From assembly GCA_046732015.1 (NCBI GenBank), contig JBKPMF010000203.1, positions 1-6,675 on the forward strand: a DNA stretch of 6,675 bases, in the 5' to 3' direction. Below the pieces are notes generated by a model. The model worked only from the letters and a program-made list of their open reading frames with translations, was not told the DNA's origin and searched no databases. Of the stretch, positions 1-5,454 are shown one piece after another. The position numbers and the translations under genes are program-made. Each line of letters opens with the position of its first letter. Within the stretch, counting starts at the first letter, position 1. Origin of the DNA: JAOUEA01 sp046732015 (GTDB lineage: Bacteria > Actinomycetota > UBA4738 > HRBIN12).

Positions 1-125
1 GAGTAACGGTCGCCCCCATCGAAGGCGAGCGAGCCCACGACCGCTCCGGCGATGACGCGCTGGTCCTGCTCACCCATGCCAAGGACGCGCTCGCGCAGCG
101 CGTCCCGCTGTTCGACGGTGAACAT
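1..125 (-). CDS. Nucleotidyltransferase-domain protein, N-terminal fragment (cut by window edge)
   Basis: An open minus-strand frame begins with ATG at 125-123 and runs off the window after 41 codons. It starts MFTVEQRDALRERVLGMG and continues with a helix and then the strand AGAVVGSLAFDGGDRY. This resembles the opening of minimal nucleotidyltransferase (Pol-beta-like) proteins: a short helix, then a strand ending in the Gly-Ser of the nucleotide-binding loop (G31-S32). In the family, an Asp-x-Asp metal-binding motif follows about 9-12 residues later; here it would lie just outside the window, so the catalytic residues cannot be checked. There is no strong Shine-Dalgarno sequence; AGGG lies about 13 bases upstream. 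The gene is divergent from the RCC1-like gene. The coding call is fairly secure; the function rests on N-terminal similarity only. Confidence 0.62.
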   Translation of the reverse strand, partial: MFTVEQRDALRERVLGMGEQDQRVIAGAVVGSLAFDGGDRY

Positions 126-128
126 GGA

Positions 129-149
129 CCGATGCTAGCCCTGCATCGG
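129..149. repeat. Inverted repeat in the divergent intergenic region
   Basis: CCGATGC (129-135) and GCATCGG (143-149) form a perfect 7-bp dyad around a 7-base spacer. Skipping one base on the left side, flanking GG (126-127) could also pair with CC (150-151). It lies directly in front of the minus-strand nucleotidyltransferase start and about 55 bases before the RCC1-like start, a position suited to an operator or to a hairpin in the leader of the minus-strand gene. No known regulator motif is recognised, and a dyad this short can occur by chance. Confidence 0.3.
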
Positions 150-203
150 CCGCGCTCGGGGCGAGCAGCACCGTCAGAAGGTCATGAGGACTACGCTCGG
201 GTG

Positions 204-1349
204 ATGCGGCACTTCCTGCTCCGAGCCGGGTTGCGTGTCTTGGCGGTCGCCACACTCCTCGCGTGTGGGATGCCTCCGACCAGCAGCTTCGCGGCCACCG
301 ACTTCACGTCGATCTGGGCGGGTGTCGACCACACCTGCGCCGTCACGCCCGCTGGTGCCGCCGAGTGTTGGGGACAGAACGATGCGGGCCAGTCCGAGGA
401 TCGACCGGGACCGTTCTCGCAGGTTTCGGCCGGTGGGCTCCACAACTGCGCGCTCACAGTGGGCGGTGCCGCCGAGTGCTGGGGTGCCAACGGCTACGGC
501 GAAGCCGACGACCACGCGGGCCCATACGTGCAGGTGATCGCAGGCTGGATGCACACCTGTGGCCTCACGACCGACGGCGCCGCAGACTGTTGGGGGCGCG
601 ACGACTACGGCCAGGCGCAGGATCAACCGGGGCCGTACACCGAACTCACGATGAGCGGCGCACACAACTGCGGCCTGACACCGGCCGGCGTCGCGGACTG
701 CTGGGGTCGCAACAACGCCGGGCTCGCCGACGATCACCCAGGACCGTTCGTGCAGGTCTCGGCGGGCGACGGCCACAACTGCGCCCTCACCACGAGCGGC
801 GCCGCCGATTGCTGGGGCCTGCCCGACGACGGGCAGTCGAAGGATCGGCCCGGCCCCTTCTCGCAGCTCTCGGCCGGTGACCACCACAACTGTGGGCTGC
901 GGCTCGACGGATCCGTCCGGTGCTGGGGTCGGAACGACTTCGGCCAGGCGACGGATCAACCGGGGCCGTACGTCGGGATCTCGGCGGGCAGCTACCACAC
1001 CTGTGCGATCACCGCGGCAGGTGACACCGACTGTTGGGGCGACAACCGCGACGGACAGCTGGGTCGGCGACTGACGATCTCGTCGCCGGGAGCCGTGACG
1101 GCAGGCTCGCGTGCGCGTGTCACGGGACGCCTTCGGTCGATCGATCCGGCGTGCATCGCCTCGCAGGCCGTTGCGCTCCGGGTACTCCGACCGGCAGGGG
1201 TTCCCAGCCGCACGACGATGACCTCGGCGGCGGGCCGCTACGCGTTCAACGTGAAGATCAAGCGCGAGACCGTCGTCCGCGTCGAACATGCGCCTTCGGG
1301 GTCATGCGAACAGGTCCGTTCCAAGCGTCGCGCGATCGTAGCCACCTGA
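204..1349 (+). CDS. Exported RCC1-like repeat propeller protein with Ig-like C-terminal domain
   Basis: The 381-residue protein begins MRHFLLRAGLRVLAVATLLA, a basic N-terminus plus hydrophobic core, followed by SSFA-A, a plausible signal peptidase I site near residue 30. LLAC within the core is an imperfect lipobox, so a lipoprotein is possible. From residue 38 there are seven in-register 37-residue repeats (nucleotides 315, 426, 537, 648, 759, 870 and 981 onward). Each follows the pattern AG-x2-H-x-C-x-L-x4-G-x3-CWG-x-N-x2-G-Q, mostly with D-x-PGPF. This is the bacterial RCC1-type repeat, and seven copies fit a seven-bladed beta-propeller. Each repeat has Cys at positions 8 and 18, suggesting a disulfide per blade in an exported protein. 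About 60 C-terminal residues with two Cys look like an Ig-like or carboxypeptidase-regulatory-like sandwich. Start 204 was chosen because it gives a clean signal peptide; GTG 201 is equivalent and the in-frame ATG at 132 adds an unlikely charged leader. Role unknown; probably a surface or secreted binding protein. Confidence 0.85.
   Translation: MRHFLLRAGLRVLAVATLLACGMPPTSSFAATDFTSIWAGVDHTCAVTPAGAAECWGQNDAGQSEDRPGPFSQVSAGGLHNCALTVGGAAECWGANGYGEADDHAGPYVQVIAGWMHTCGLTTDGAADCWGRDDYGQAQDQPGPYTELTMSGAHNCGLTPAGVADCWGRNNAGLADDHPGPFVQVSAGDGHNCALTTSGAADCWGLPDDGQSKDRPGPFSQLSAGDHHNCGLRLDGSVRCWGRNDFGQATDQPGPYVGISAGSYHTCAITAAGDTDCWGDNRDGQLGRRLTISSPGAVTAGSRARVTGRLRSIDPACIASQAVALRVLRPAGVPSRTTMTSAAGRYAFNVKIKRETVVRVEHAPSGSCEQVRSKRRAIVAT
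315..1064 (+). repeat. Seven tandem 111-bp coding repeats (RCC1-like blades)
   Basis: The repeat period is exactly 111 bp, with unit starts at 315, 426, 537, 648, 759, 870 and 981; the last unit is truncated at about 28 codons. The units diverge at DNA level and are best conserved around the codons for H-x-C and CWG. There are no indels between units. This is in-frame protein repetition, not a CRISPR or intergenic satellite. Confidence 0.85.
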
Positions 1350-1386
1350 CCCGATCTCGTTCCCTGAGTGCAAGCCGCTGCGATCG

Positions 1387-1764
1387 CTATCCGGCCGGTT
1401 CCTTCGGCTCCCACAGCTGGATCGCGTTCCCCTCGGGATCGTTCAGCTGGGCGAACCTCCCGTTCGGATAGTCCGCGTCGTCGACCTCGACGTCGATGCC
1501 CGACGACCGAAGCTGCGCGACGATCACGTCGAGGTCACGCACTCGGAAGTTGACGCCCCAGCCGCCTGACCCGATAACCGGGCTCTCGGCGGCTTCCGGC
1601 CCGAAGGGCGCGAAGACGGTCGGGCCTTCGCGCTGGGTCCACACGGTGGCCCCGTAGGAGGTGGGAACCGGGTCGATCCCCAGATACTGCTCGTACCACG
1701 CGGCCAGCCCGTCAGGGTCCGCCGCCGTGAAGAAGAAGCCGCCGATGCCGTCGACCCGATCCAT
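1387..1764 (-). CDS. VOC superfamily (glyoxalase/bleomycin-resistance-like) protein
   Basis: The 125-residue protein, starting MDRVDGIGGFFFTAADPDGL, has the usual size of a single-chain VOC protein with two beta-alpha-beta-beta-beta modules. Module one contains AAWYEQYLGI (about residues 21-30). Module two contains VNFRVRDLDVIVAQL (about 71-85) and ends with the family signature NDPEGNAIQLWEP (108-120), where E119 is the usual C-terminal metal-ligand position. The usual first-strand His ligand is absent (FFFTAADPD), so metal binding and true glyoxalase I activity are doubtful. Substrate unknown. Start 1764 is preceded by GAGG at a 9-base spacing; ATG 1773 would add three residues. Longer in-frame extensions run through the tRNA gene and are not credible. 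It lies 48 bases downstream of tRNA-Gln on the same strand and converges with the RCC1-like gene across a 37-base gap without a clear terminator. Confidence 0.88.
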   Translation of the reverse strand: MDRVDGIGGFFFTAADPDGLAAWYEQYLGIDPVPTSYGATVWTQREGPTVFAPFGPEAAESPVIGSGGWGVNFRVRDLDVIVAQLRSSGIDVEVDDADYPNGRFAQLNDPEGNAIQLWEPKEPAG

Positions 1765-1812
1765 CCCCGCCATCCTCGCACGTCCCCGGAGCGGAGCCTC
1801 GACGCCGGATCG

Positions 1813-1886
1813 TGGTTCCGGGGGGAGGAATCGAACCTCCATTCCAGGCTCCAAAGGCCCGTGTCTTGCCGTTAGACGACCCCGGA
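1813..1886 (-). tRNA. tRNA-Gln (anticodon TTG)
   Basis: Read on the minus strand, a complete cloverleaf folds. The acceptor stem TCCGGGG pairs with CCCCGGA. The D stem GTCT/AGAC carries loop AACGGCA. The anticodon stem CGGGC/GCCTG, with one G-U pair, carries loop CTTTGGA, giving anticodon TTG at 1852-1854. The variable region is 4 bases, and the T stem GGAGG/CCTCC carries loop TTCGATT. Discriminator A is followed by an encoded CCA (1813-1815). The total is 74 bases including CCA. The first pair is U1-A72, as is typical of bacterial glutamine tRNAs. The gene lies 32 bases after the acetyltransferase stop. A GATAAT hexamer (1918-1923) about 31 bases upstream might be a -10 element, but no -35 partner is evident, so read-through from the upstream operon is also possible. 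Confidence 0.96.
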
Positions 1887-1918
1887 GCGGGGCGACCTGC
1901 GCGCCGCTCGCTCGGGGA

Positions 1919-2446
1919 TTATCCCGCGGCGGTGGGGTCGGTGGCCGGTGGCCGGGTCGAACGCCACACGACTTCGCCGTCAACGACCTCATCGGTGGGC
2001 TTCATCCCCCACGAATCGGCGACCGCTCCCGACGCCACATGGTCCGGATGGATCGTCGCGCGGAATCGGGTGACGCCTTGGTCCGCGAGCCACGCTGCCA
2101 TCGCGGCCGCCGCTTCCTTCGCGTAGCCGTGGCCTTGGAACCCCGTGCCGATCACCCAGGCGAGCGAGGCTTCATCACCCTCGACGGTGGCCTGCACGGT
2201 GCCGGCCACCGAATCGGTCTCGATGACCACGACGAGCCAGTTGCACCATGCATGCACTCCGTCGGGTGACTGGCCGAGTTCGACGGCGGCGATCCAGGCT
2301 TCGAGCTCGGCTCGGGTGCGCGGCTCGCCGCCCGTGAAGGTGTGGAGCACGGGATCGTCGAGCAGGGCGAACAGGGCACCGGTGTCGCGCACGGTGAGCG
2401 GCTCGAGGCGGAGCCGCGGCGTGCGGATCGACGTGGCGGTGATCAC
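1919..2446 (-). CDS. GNAT family N-acetyltransferase (RimJ/RimL-like)
   Basis: The 175-residue protein has the layout of the Acetyltransf_3/RimJ-RimL branch of GNAT enzymes. The N-terminal TPRLRLEPLTVRD (residues 9-21) is typical of the branch. The acetyl-CoA pyrophosphate loop Q-G-H-G-Y-A (104-109) follows WVIGTGF and fits the family Q/R-x-x-G-x-G/A motif. Near the C-terminus HPDHVAS (133-139) and SWGM (145-148) match the strand and helix carrying HPDN-x-AS and LGM in relatives. It should transfer acetyl from acetyl-CoA to an amine; whether the substrate is a protein N-terminus or a small molecule cannot be told. The GTG start overlaps the ispE stop in GTGA (2446-2443) and has no Shine-Dalgarno sequence of its own, so translation probably depends on ispE. 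Longer in-frame extensions into ispE are out-of-frame shadow. Confidence 0.9.
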   Translation of the reverse strand: MITATSIRTPRLRLEPLTVRDTGALFALLDDPVLHTFTGGEPRTRAELEAWIAAVELGQSPDGVHAWCNWLVVVIETDSVAGTVQATVEGDEASLAWVIGTGFQGHGYAKEAAAAMAAWLADQGVTRFRATIHPDHVASGAVADSWGMKPTDEVVDGEVVWRSTRPPATDPTAAG

Positions 2447-3315
2447 GCCGGCGGACCGCTGACGACGATGCCACCCACCGCTTCGGCCAGCCGGTCGGCA
2501 TGACCCATGTGCGAGGCGAGCGCCGCGACGGTGGGACCGCTGCCGCTCATGATCGCGCCGAGCGCGCCTACCTCCATGAAGGCACCGATCGCCTCGCCCA
2601 CCTCCGGATGGCGCGCCACCACGGGCGCCTGCAGGTCGTTGAACAAGGCGCTGCCCAGCAGCGCGAGGTCGCCGGTCTCGAGCGCCGCGATCAGCACGCC
2701 GGGATCGGGACCGGTCGCGGGGTCGAGGTCCCACCACCCGTAAGCGTCGGCGGCCGTCACGGCGACGTCGAACGGCTTGAGCACCCACCAGGTGGTCACG
2801 GTGTGGACGGGTACGAGCACTTCTCCACGCCCGGACACCATCGCCGGACCGCCGGCCAGCATGGCGGGCACATCCGATCCGAGTTCGGTCGCGATCGAGG
2901 CCAAGGTGGAGGGGTCGCCATGGCCACCGTCCACCTCGCCGAGGAGATCGGCCAGGGCGAGCAGGGTGGCTGCTGCGTCGGCGCTGCCTCCTCCCAGTCC
3001 GGCCGCCACCGGGATGCGCTTGTGGATGTCCACCTGGAAGCCGCCGGGGATACCGGAGCGCTTCGCCAACGCCCGCACGGCGGCGATCACCAGGTTGTCC
3101 TCGCCCGTGGGTACCTGGCCGGTGAGCTCGGGGACGCCCTCGACCGTCACCGAGGGATCCGATCCGCCAACGGGCGACACCGTGACGAGGTCGTGCAGGC
3201 TCAGCGGGAGCACCACGCTCTCCAGGTCGTGGAACCCGTCCTCGCGCCTGCCAAGGACACGCAGGAACACGTTGATCTTCGCGTGAGCCCGGCGCGTGAT
3301 CGGCTCGGCGCTCAC
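2443..3315 (-). CDS. ispE: 4-diphosphocytidyl-2-C-methyl-D-erythritol kinase
   Basis: The 290-residue protein is a full-length GHMP-family kinase. IspE phosphorylates the 2-hydroxyl of CDP-methylerythritol using ATP, in the non-mevalonate (MEP) route to isoprenoid precursors, in the cytoplasm. Visible signatures: AHAKINVFLRV near the N-terminus with the expected catalytic Lys (K13); the GHMP ATP loop PVAAGLGGGSADAA (102-115); LGSDVP (145-150) with the presumed catalytic Asp D148; and the C-terminal glycine motif SGSGPT (257-262). FNDLQAPV (225-232) is also typical of IspE. The GTG start at 3315 overlaps the rsmA stop as GTGA, and GGCGG lies about 7 bases upstream inside rsmA. The in-frame extension to 3498 would lie wholly within rsmA and is rejected. 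The stop overlaps the acetyltransferase start in the same way. Adjacency to rsmA is conserved in actinobacteria. Confidence 0.96.
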   Translation of the reverse strand: MSAEPITRRAHAKINVFLRVLGRREDGFHDLESVVLPLSLHDLVTVSPVGGSDPSVTVEGVPELTGQVPTGEDNLVIAAVRALAKRSGIPGGFQVDIHKRIPVAAGLGGGSADAAATLLALADLLGEVDGGHGDPSTLASIATELGSDVPAMLAGGPAMVSGRGEVLVPVHTVTTWWVLKPFDVAVTAADAYGWWDLDPATGPDPGVLIAALETGDLALLGSALFNDLQAPVVARHPEVGEAIGAFMEVGALGAIMSGSGPTVAALASHMGHADRLAEAVGGIVVSGPPA

Positions 3316-4124
3316 GCCGGAACCGCCGAAGCGATGGCGGCGAAGGTTTGCAGGTCGAGCTCCTCGGGGCGGGCAGAGGCCGACACGCCGGTCGCGCTGA
3401 GGATCTCGTCGGCGTCCGTGGCGGGCAGGTCGAGGCGGCGCAGGGCGTTGCGCATCGTCTTGCGGCGCTCGGCGAAGGCGCCGTCGACCACCCGCCACAG
3501 GGAGGCGGCGTCCACGTCGACCGCCGGGGAGGGGAGCCGATCGAGCCGCACCACCACCGAGTCGACCGAGGGTCGCGGCCAGAACACCGTGGACGGCACT
3601 CGCCGGGTGACGCTGGCGCGGGCGCGGTAGGCGACCTTCACGCTGACCGCGCCGTAGTGCTGATCGCCGGGCGTCGCGGCGAGCCGTTCACCGACCTCTC
3701 GCTGCACCATCACGACGAGGCGCTGGACGGTGGGCGCGGACGCCAGCACCTCCATCACGACCGGGACGGCGACGTTGTAGGGAAGGTTGGCGCACAGTGT
3801 CCACGCCCCGGCATCGCCCAACGTCGAGGCCCAGTCGAGCTTGGTGGCGTCGGCGTGCATGATCCGGACGTTCTCGGCCGAACCCACGACCTCGGTCAGT
3901 GCAGGGATCAGCGCCCGGTCGAACTCGATGGCGAGGACTTCGGCGCCGGTGGCGGCCAAAGCCATCGTGAGGGAGCCGAGGCCTGCGCCCACCTCCACCA
4001 CCCGGTCGCCCGGTCCGACGCCCGCCTCCGCAGCGATCGCCCTCGCCAGGTTCGGGTCGATGAGGAAGTTCTGGCCCAGGGACTTGGTGGGACGGATGCC
4101 GTGGCGGCGGGCGACCTCGCGCAC
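3312..4124 (-). CDS. rsmA: 16S rRNA (adenine1518-N6/adenine1519-N6)-dimethyltransferase
   Basis: RsmA/KsgA uses SAM to dimethylate two adjacent adenines in the terminal helix of 16S rRNA, a late 30S assembly checkpoint. From the GTG start the protein has 270 residues, normal for the family. Seen in order: RPTKSLGQNFLID near the N-terminus; SAM motif VEVGAGLGS (43-51); acidic AIEFDRA after it; catalytic NLPY (113-116); FWPRPSVDS (181-189); and the C-terminal RRKTMRNAL (220-228) and RPEEL (252-256). The start is uncertain. GTG 4124 has a GGGGG run about 8 bases upstream; TTG 4139 would add five residues; ATG 4283 would overlap the upstream gene by 110 bases with a Ser/Pro/Arg-rich stretch that looks like shadow. 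It lies 49 bases after the G5 protein and overlaps ispE by 4 bases, so it is probably part of one operon. Confidence 0.95.
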   Translation of the reverse strand: MREVARRHGIRPTKSLGQNFLIDPNLARAIAAEAGVGPGDRVVEVGAGLGSLTMALAATGAEVLAIEFDRALIPALTEVVGSAENVRIMHADATKLDWASTLGDAGAWTLCANLPYNVAVPVVMEVLASAPTVQRLVVMVQREVGERLAATPGDQHYGAVSVKVAYRARASVTRRVPSTVFWPRPSVDSVVVRLDRLPSPAVDVDAASLWRVVDGAFAERRKTMRNALRRLDLPATDADEILSATGVSASARPEELDLQTFAAIASAVPA

Positions 4125-4173
4125 GGCCCCGGCCCCCAAGGAACCGGGGAGCGAGGTCAGGCCTCCGGCGGGT

Positions 4174-5334
4174 TCACCAGCTGAGCTGGACGTCGATGAC
4201 GCCGGTGCCGAGGGGGCGGAGGACGGCGAAGGCCTCCGGCGAGAGGTCGATGATCTTGCCCGGGGCGAACGGTCCTCGGTCATCGATGACCACGGTAACG
4301 GAGCGACCGGTCTCGACGTCGGTCACCGTCACCATCGTGCCGAACGGCAGGCTGGGATGGGCGGCGGTCAGTCCGGACCACGGCGGGTCATACCACGACG
4401 CCAACCCCGTCTGGGACGCGCCGTCGGTGCCGGGCACCTCGGTGGTTCCGCCGTACATCGACTCGGGTGCCGACAGCCGCTCCTCGTCGATCGGATCGCG
4501 CTCGATCCATCGGCCGATCAACGCCCGTTCGACCTCCTGGCCATTGACCACGGTGACGCGGTACGTGCCGACCGCGCGGCCCTCCTGGCCTTCCTGGAGG
4601 ACCTTCACGTTCCCCGGCACCATGCTCGGGGTGAACCGGGTGTGGACGTCGAACGGGATCGTTTCGTCTTCGAGCTCGGTCGTGACCTGCACCTGGTCGT
4701 ACGTGAGGGTCGCGCCGGAGTGAAGGGGGGTACTGGGTGATGGCGTCACGCGGTCATCAGCGTCGGCGTTGATCCCCATGGCCGAGAGGAGTTCCCCGGT
4801 CGAGCCCGCATTGGTCAGGACGTCGCGCACCTTCCCCAGCACGACGGCCCGCACGGACACGACCGGGGACGACCCGACGCTCGATGCGGAGAAGGAACTC
4901 TCGACGAGCTCGTTCGCGAGTCCCGCGATGTTCGAGTTCGTCCCAGCCATCACCCAGACCCCCACATCGGTGGGGCTCTGATAGACGGTGGTCGCGTCCG
5001 AAGCGATCAGATCGCGAACGCCCGGCGCGGCCGGCGCCGGACTCACCACCACCGTCATGCCGTCGGCCAGTTCGGTGGCCGGCGGCGGATCCACCTGCAC
5101 GCTCGACGTGAGCGAGATGCCCTCGCCGGCGAGCAGTTCGTGAACGTTGGATGAGGTCGTCTGGACGGCTTGCGACTTCCCGTCGACGACCAAGGTCACG
5201 TGCTTGCGGAGCGCGAAGTGGACGACGCCCGACAGCAGGAGCAAGCCGACCACGACGGTGATCGCTTGAACCGCTCGATGGGTTCGCAACCTGCGAACCC
5301 GGGTGGGGCGGACCGCCAACCTTCCTCCAAACAT
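4174..5334 (-). CDS. Membrane-anchored cell-wall protein: DUF348-like, G5 and RlpA-like barrel domains
   Basis: The 386-residue protein has a basic N-terminus and one membrane segment (about 22-41), so the rest should be outside the membrane. Domains: a DUF348-like module (about 45-98, VTLVVDGKSQAVQTTSSNVH); an unassigned stretch (99-160); a second, degenerate DUF348-like module (161-212); a G5 domain (about 213-288, with EGQEGRAVGTYRVTVVNGQE); and a C-terminal RlpA-like double-psi beta-barrel (309-386). The barrel shows GLASWYD, LTAAHPSLPFGT with H326, DDRGPF (351-356) and IIDLS (361-365). RlpA-type barrels bind or cleave peptidoglycan; the TANGE loop of Gram-negative RlpA is absent, so enzymatic activity is uncertain. 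The gene sits where mycobacteria have rpfB and Bacillus has yabE, which share DUF348 and G5 modules. ATG 5334 lacks a Shine-Dalgarno sequence; TTG 5319, preceded by GGAGGAAGG, would remove five residues. A candidate promoter and hairpin lie upstream. Confidence 0.9.
   Translation of the reverse strand: MFGGRLAVRPTRVRRLRTHRAVQAITVVVGLLLLSGVVHFALRKHVTLVVDGKSQAVQTTSSNVHELLAGEGISLTSSVQVDPPPATELADGMTVVVSPAPAAPGVRDLIASDATTVYQSPTDVGVWVMAGTNSNIAGLANELVESSFSASSVGSSPVVSVRAVVLGKVRDVLTNAGSTGELLSAMGINADADDRVTPSPSTPLHSGATLTYDQVQVTTELEDETIPFDVHTRFTPSMVPGNVKVLQEGQEGRAVGTYRVTVVNGQEVERALIGRWIERDPIDEERLSAPESMYGGTTEVPGTDGASQTGLASWYDPPWSGLTAAHPSLPFGTMVTVTDVETGRSVTVVIDDRGPFAPGKIIDLSPEAFAVLRPLGTGVIDVQLSW
5280..5300. 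repeat. Perfect 9-bp inverted repeat within the 5' coding region of the G5 protein gene
   Basis: GGGTTCGCA (5280-5288) and TGCGAACCC (5292-5300) are exact reverse complements around a 3-base loop. In the mRNA this would form a tight GC-rich hairpin over roughly codons 12-18, shortly after either candidate start. It could affect initiation, or be an operator, or merely reflect the Arg-rich coding sequence. Confidence 0.45.
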
Positions 5335-5339
5335 CTGAG

Positions 5340-5381
5340 GAAGGCTTCAGGGGGAAGCGGCTCAGCCGTACCGAAGCCTTC
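5340..5381 (-). promoter_or_regulatory. Structured 5' leader hairpin of the G5 protein gene
   Basis: On the minus strand, GAAGGCTTC (5381-5373) and GAAGCCTTC (5348-5340) pair perfectly over 9 bp. They enclose a smaller hairpin, CGGC-TGA-GCCG (5368-5358). The structure fills most of the predicted leader, ending 5 bases before ATG 5334. It has no U-tract, so it is not an obvious intrinsic terminator. I could not match it to the c-di-AMP (ydaO) riboswitch that precedes some actinobacterial rpf genes. A role in translation or mRNA stability is inference. Confidence 0.45.
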
Positions 5382-5397
5382 TTGCGCGTGAGTCGGC

Positions 5398-5427
5398 ACC
5401 CTAACAAACCCTCAACCCTCACTGCAA
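5398..5427 (-). promoter_or_regulatory. Candidate sigma-70-type promoter for the G5 protein gene
   Basis: On the minus strand the hexamer TAGGGT (5403-5398) is preceded by TGT, giving an extended -10 element (TGnTAnnnT). A weak -35 candidate, TTGCAG (5427-5422), lies 18 bases upstream. Transcription would begin near 5391, leaving a leader of about 56 bases. The tatD stop is at 5455, so the promoter lies in the 120-base gap and could drive the G5 gene with rsmA, ispE and the acetyltransferase independently of metG-tatD. The spacer contains direct repeats of GAGGGTT. Confidence 0.45.
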
Positions 5428-5433
5428 TCTTGA

Positions 5434-5454
5434 GACCGAACGTATGTTCGGGTC
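5434..5454 (-). terminator. Hairpin just after tatD, possible weak terminator
   Basis: Immediately after the tatD stop, GACCCGAAC pairs with GTTCGGTC (8 bp, one bulged C) around loop ATAC. No T-run follows (TCTCAAG instead), so intrinsic termination would be weak. It could be a 3'-end stabilising hairpin or a protein-binding dyad next to the promoter. Confidence 0.3.

Noticed and set aside
132..203. Upstream in-frame start for the RCC1-like protein (ATG 132)
   Set aside because: It would put 24 charged residues before a well-formed signal peptide and overlap the dyad; ATG 204 is better.
315..1064. Regular 111-bp periodicity as a CRISPR or satellite array
   Set aside because: The units are in-frame, diverged and encode a clear protein repeat; there are no identical repeats with unique spacers.
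174..1289. Long minus-strand open frame opposite the RCC1-like gene
   Set aside because: It is Arg/Val-rich without family features and mirrors the 111-bp repeats; open frames are expected opposite high-GC coding DNA.
1350..1386. Bidirectional terminator between the RCC1-like and VOC genes
   Set aside because: The 37-base gap has only a short GCGATCGC-type palindrome and no stable stem with a T-run.
1917..1923. GATAAT hexamer as a dedicated tRNA promoter
   Set aside because: It overlaps the acetyltransferase stop region and a GGGATAATCCC palindrome, with no -35 element at proper spacing; too weak to list as a feature.
1765..1992. N-terminal extension of the VOC protein to 1992
   Set aside because: It would read through the tRNA-Gln gene; a conventional start with a Shine-Dalgarno sequence exists at 1764.
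2500..3630. Long plus-strand open frame of 376 codons spanning ispE and rsmA
   Set aside because: It is antisense to two clearly recognised genes, has low-complexity His/Arg/Gly-rich composition and no recognisable domain.
4125..4283. rsmA start at ATG 4283
   Set aside because: It needs a 110-base overlap with the G5 gene and adds a Ser/Pro/Arg-rich segment not seen in RsmA proteins.
3348..4740. Overlapping plus-strand open frames opposite rsmA and the G5 gene
   Set aside because: They are antisense shadows; the minus-strand proteins have full family motifs.
5192..5207. Second CACGTG core as another parS site
   Set aside because: Only the central hexamer and one flanking base fit; the arms do not match, and it lies inside the G5 coding sequence.
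5335..5400. c-di-AMP (ydaO-type) riboswitch before the G5 gene
   Set aside because: The leader is too short and I could not align its conserved segments; only a simple nested hairpin is seen.
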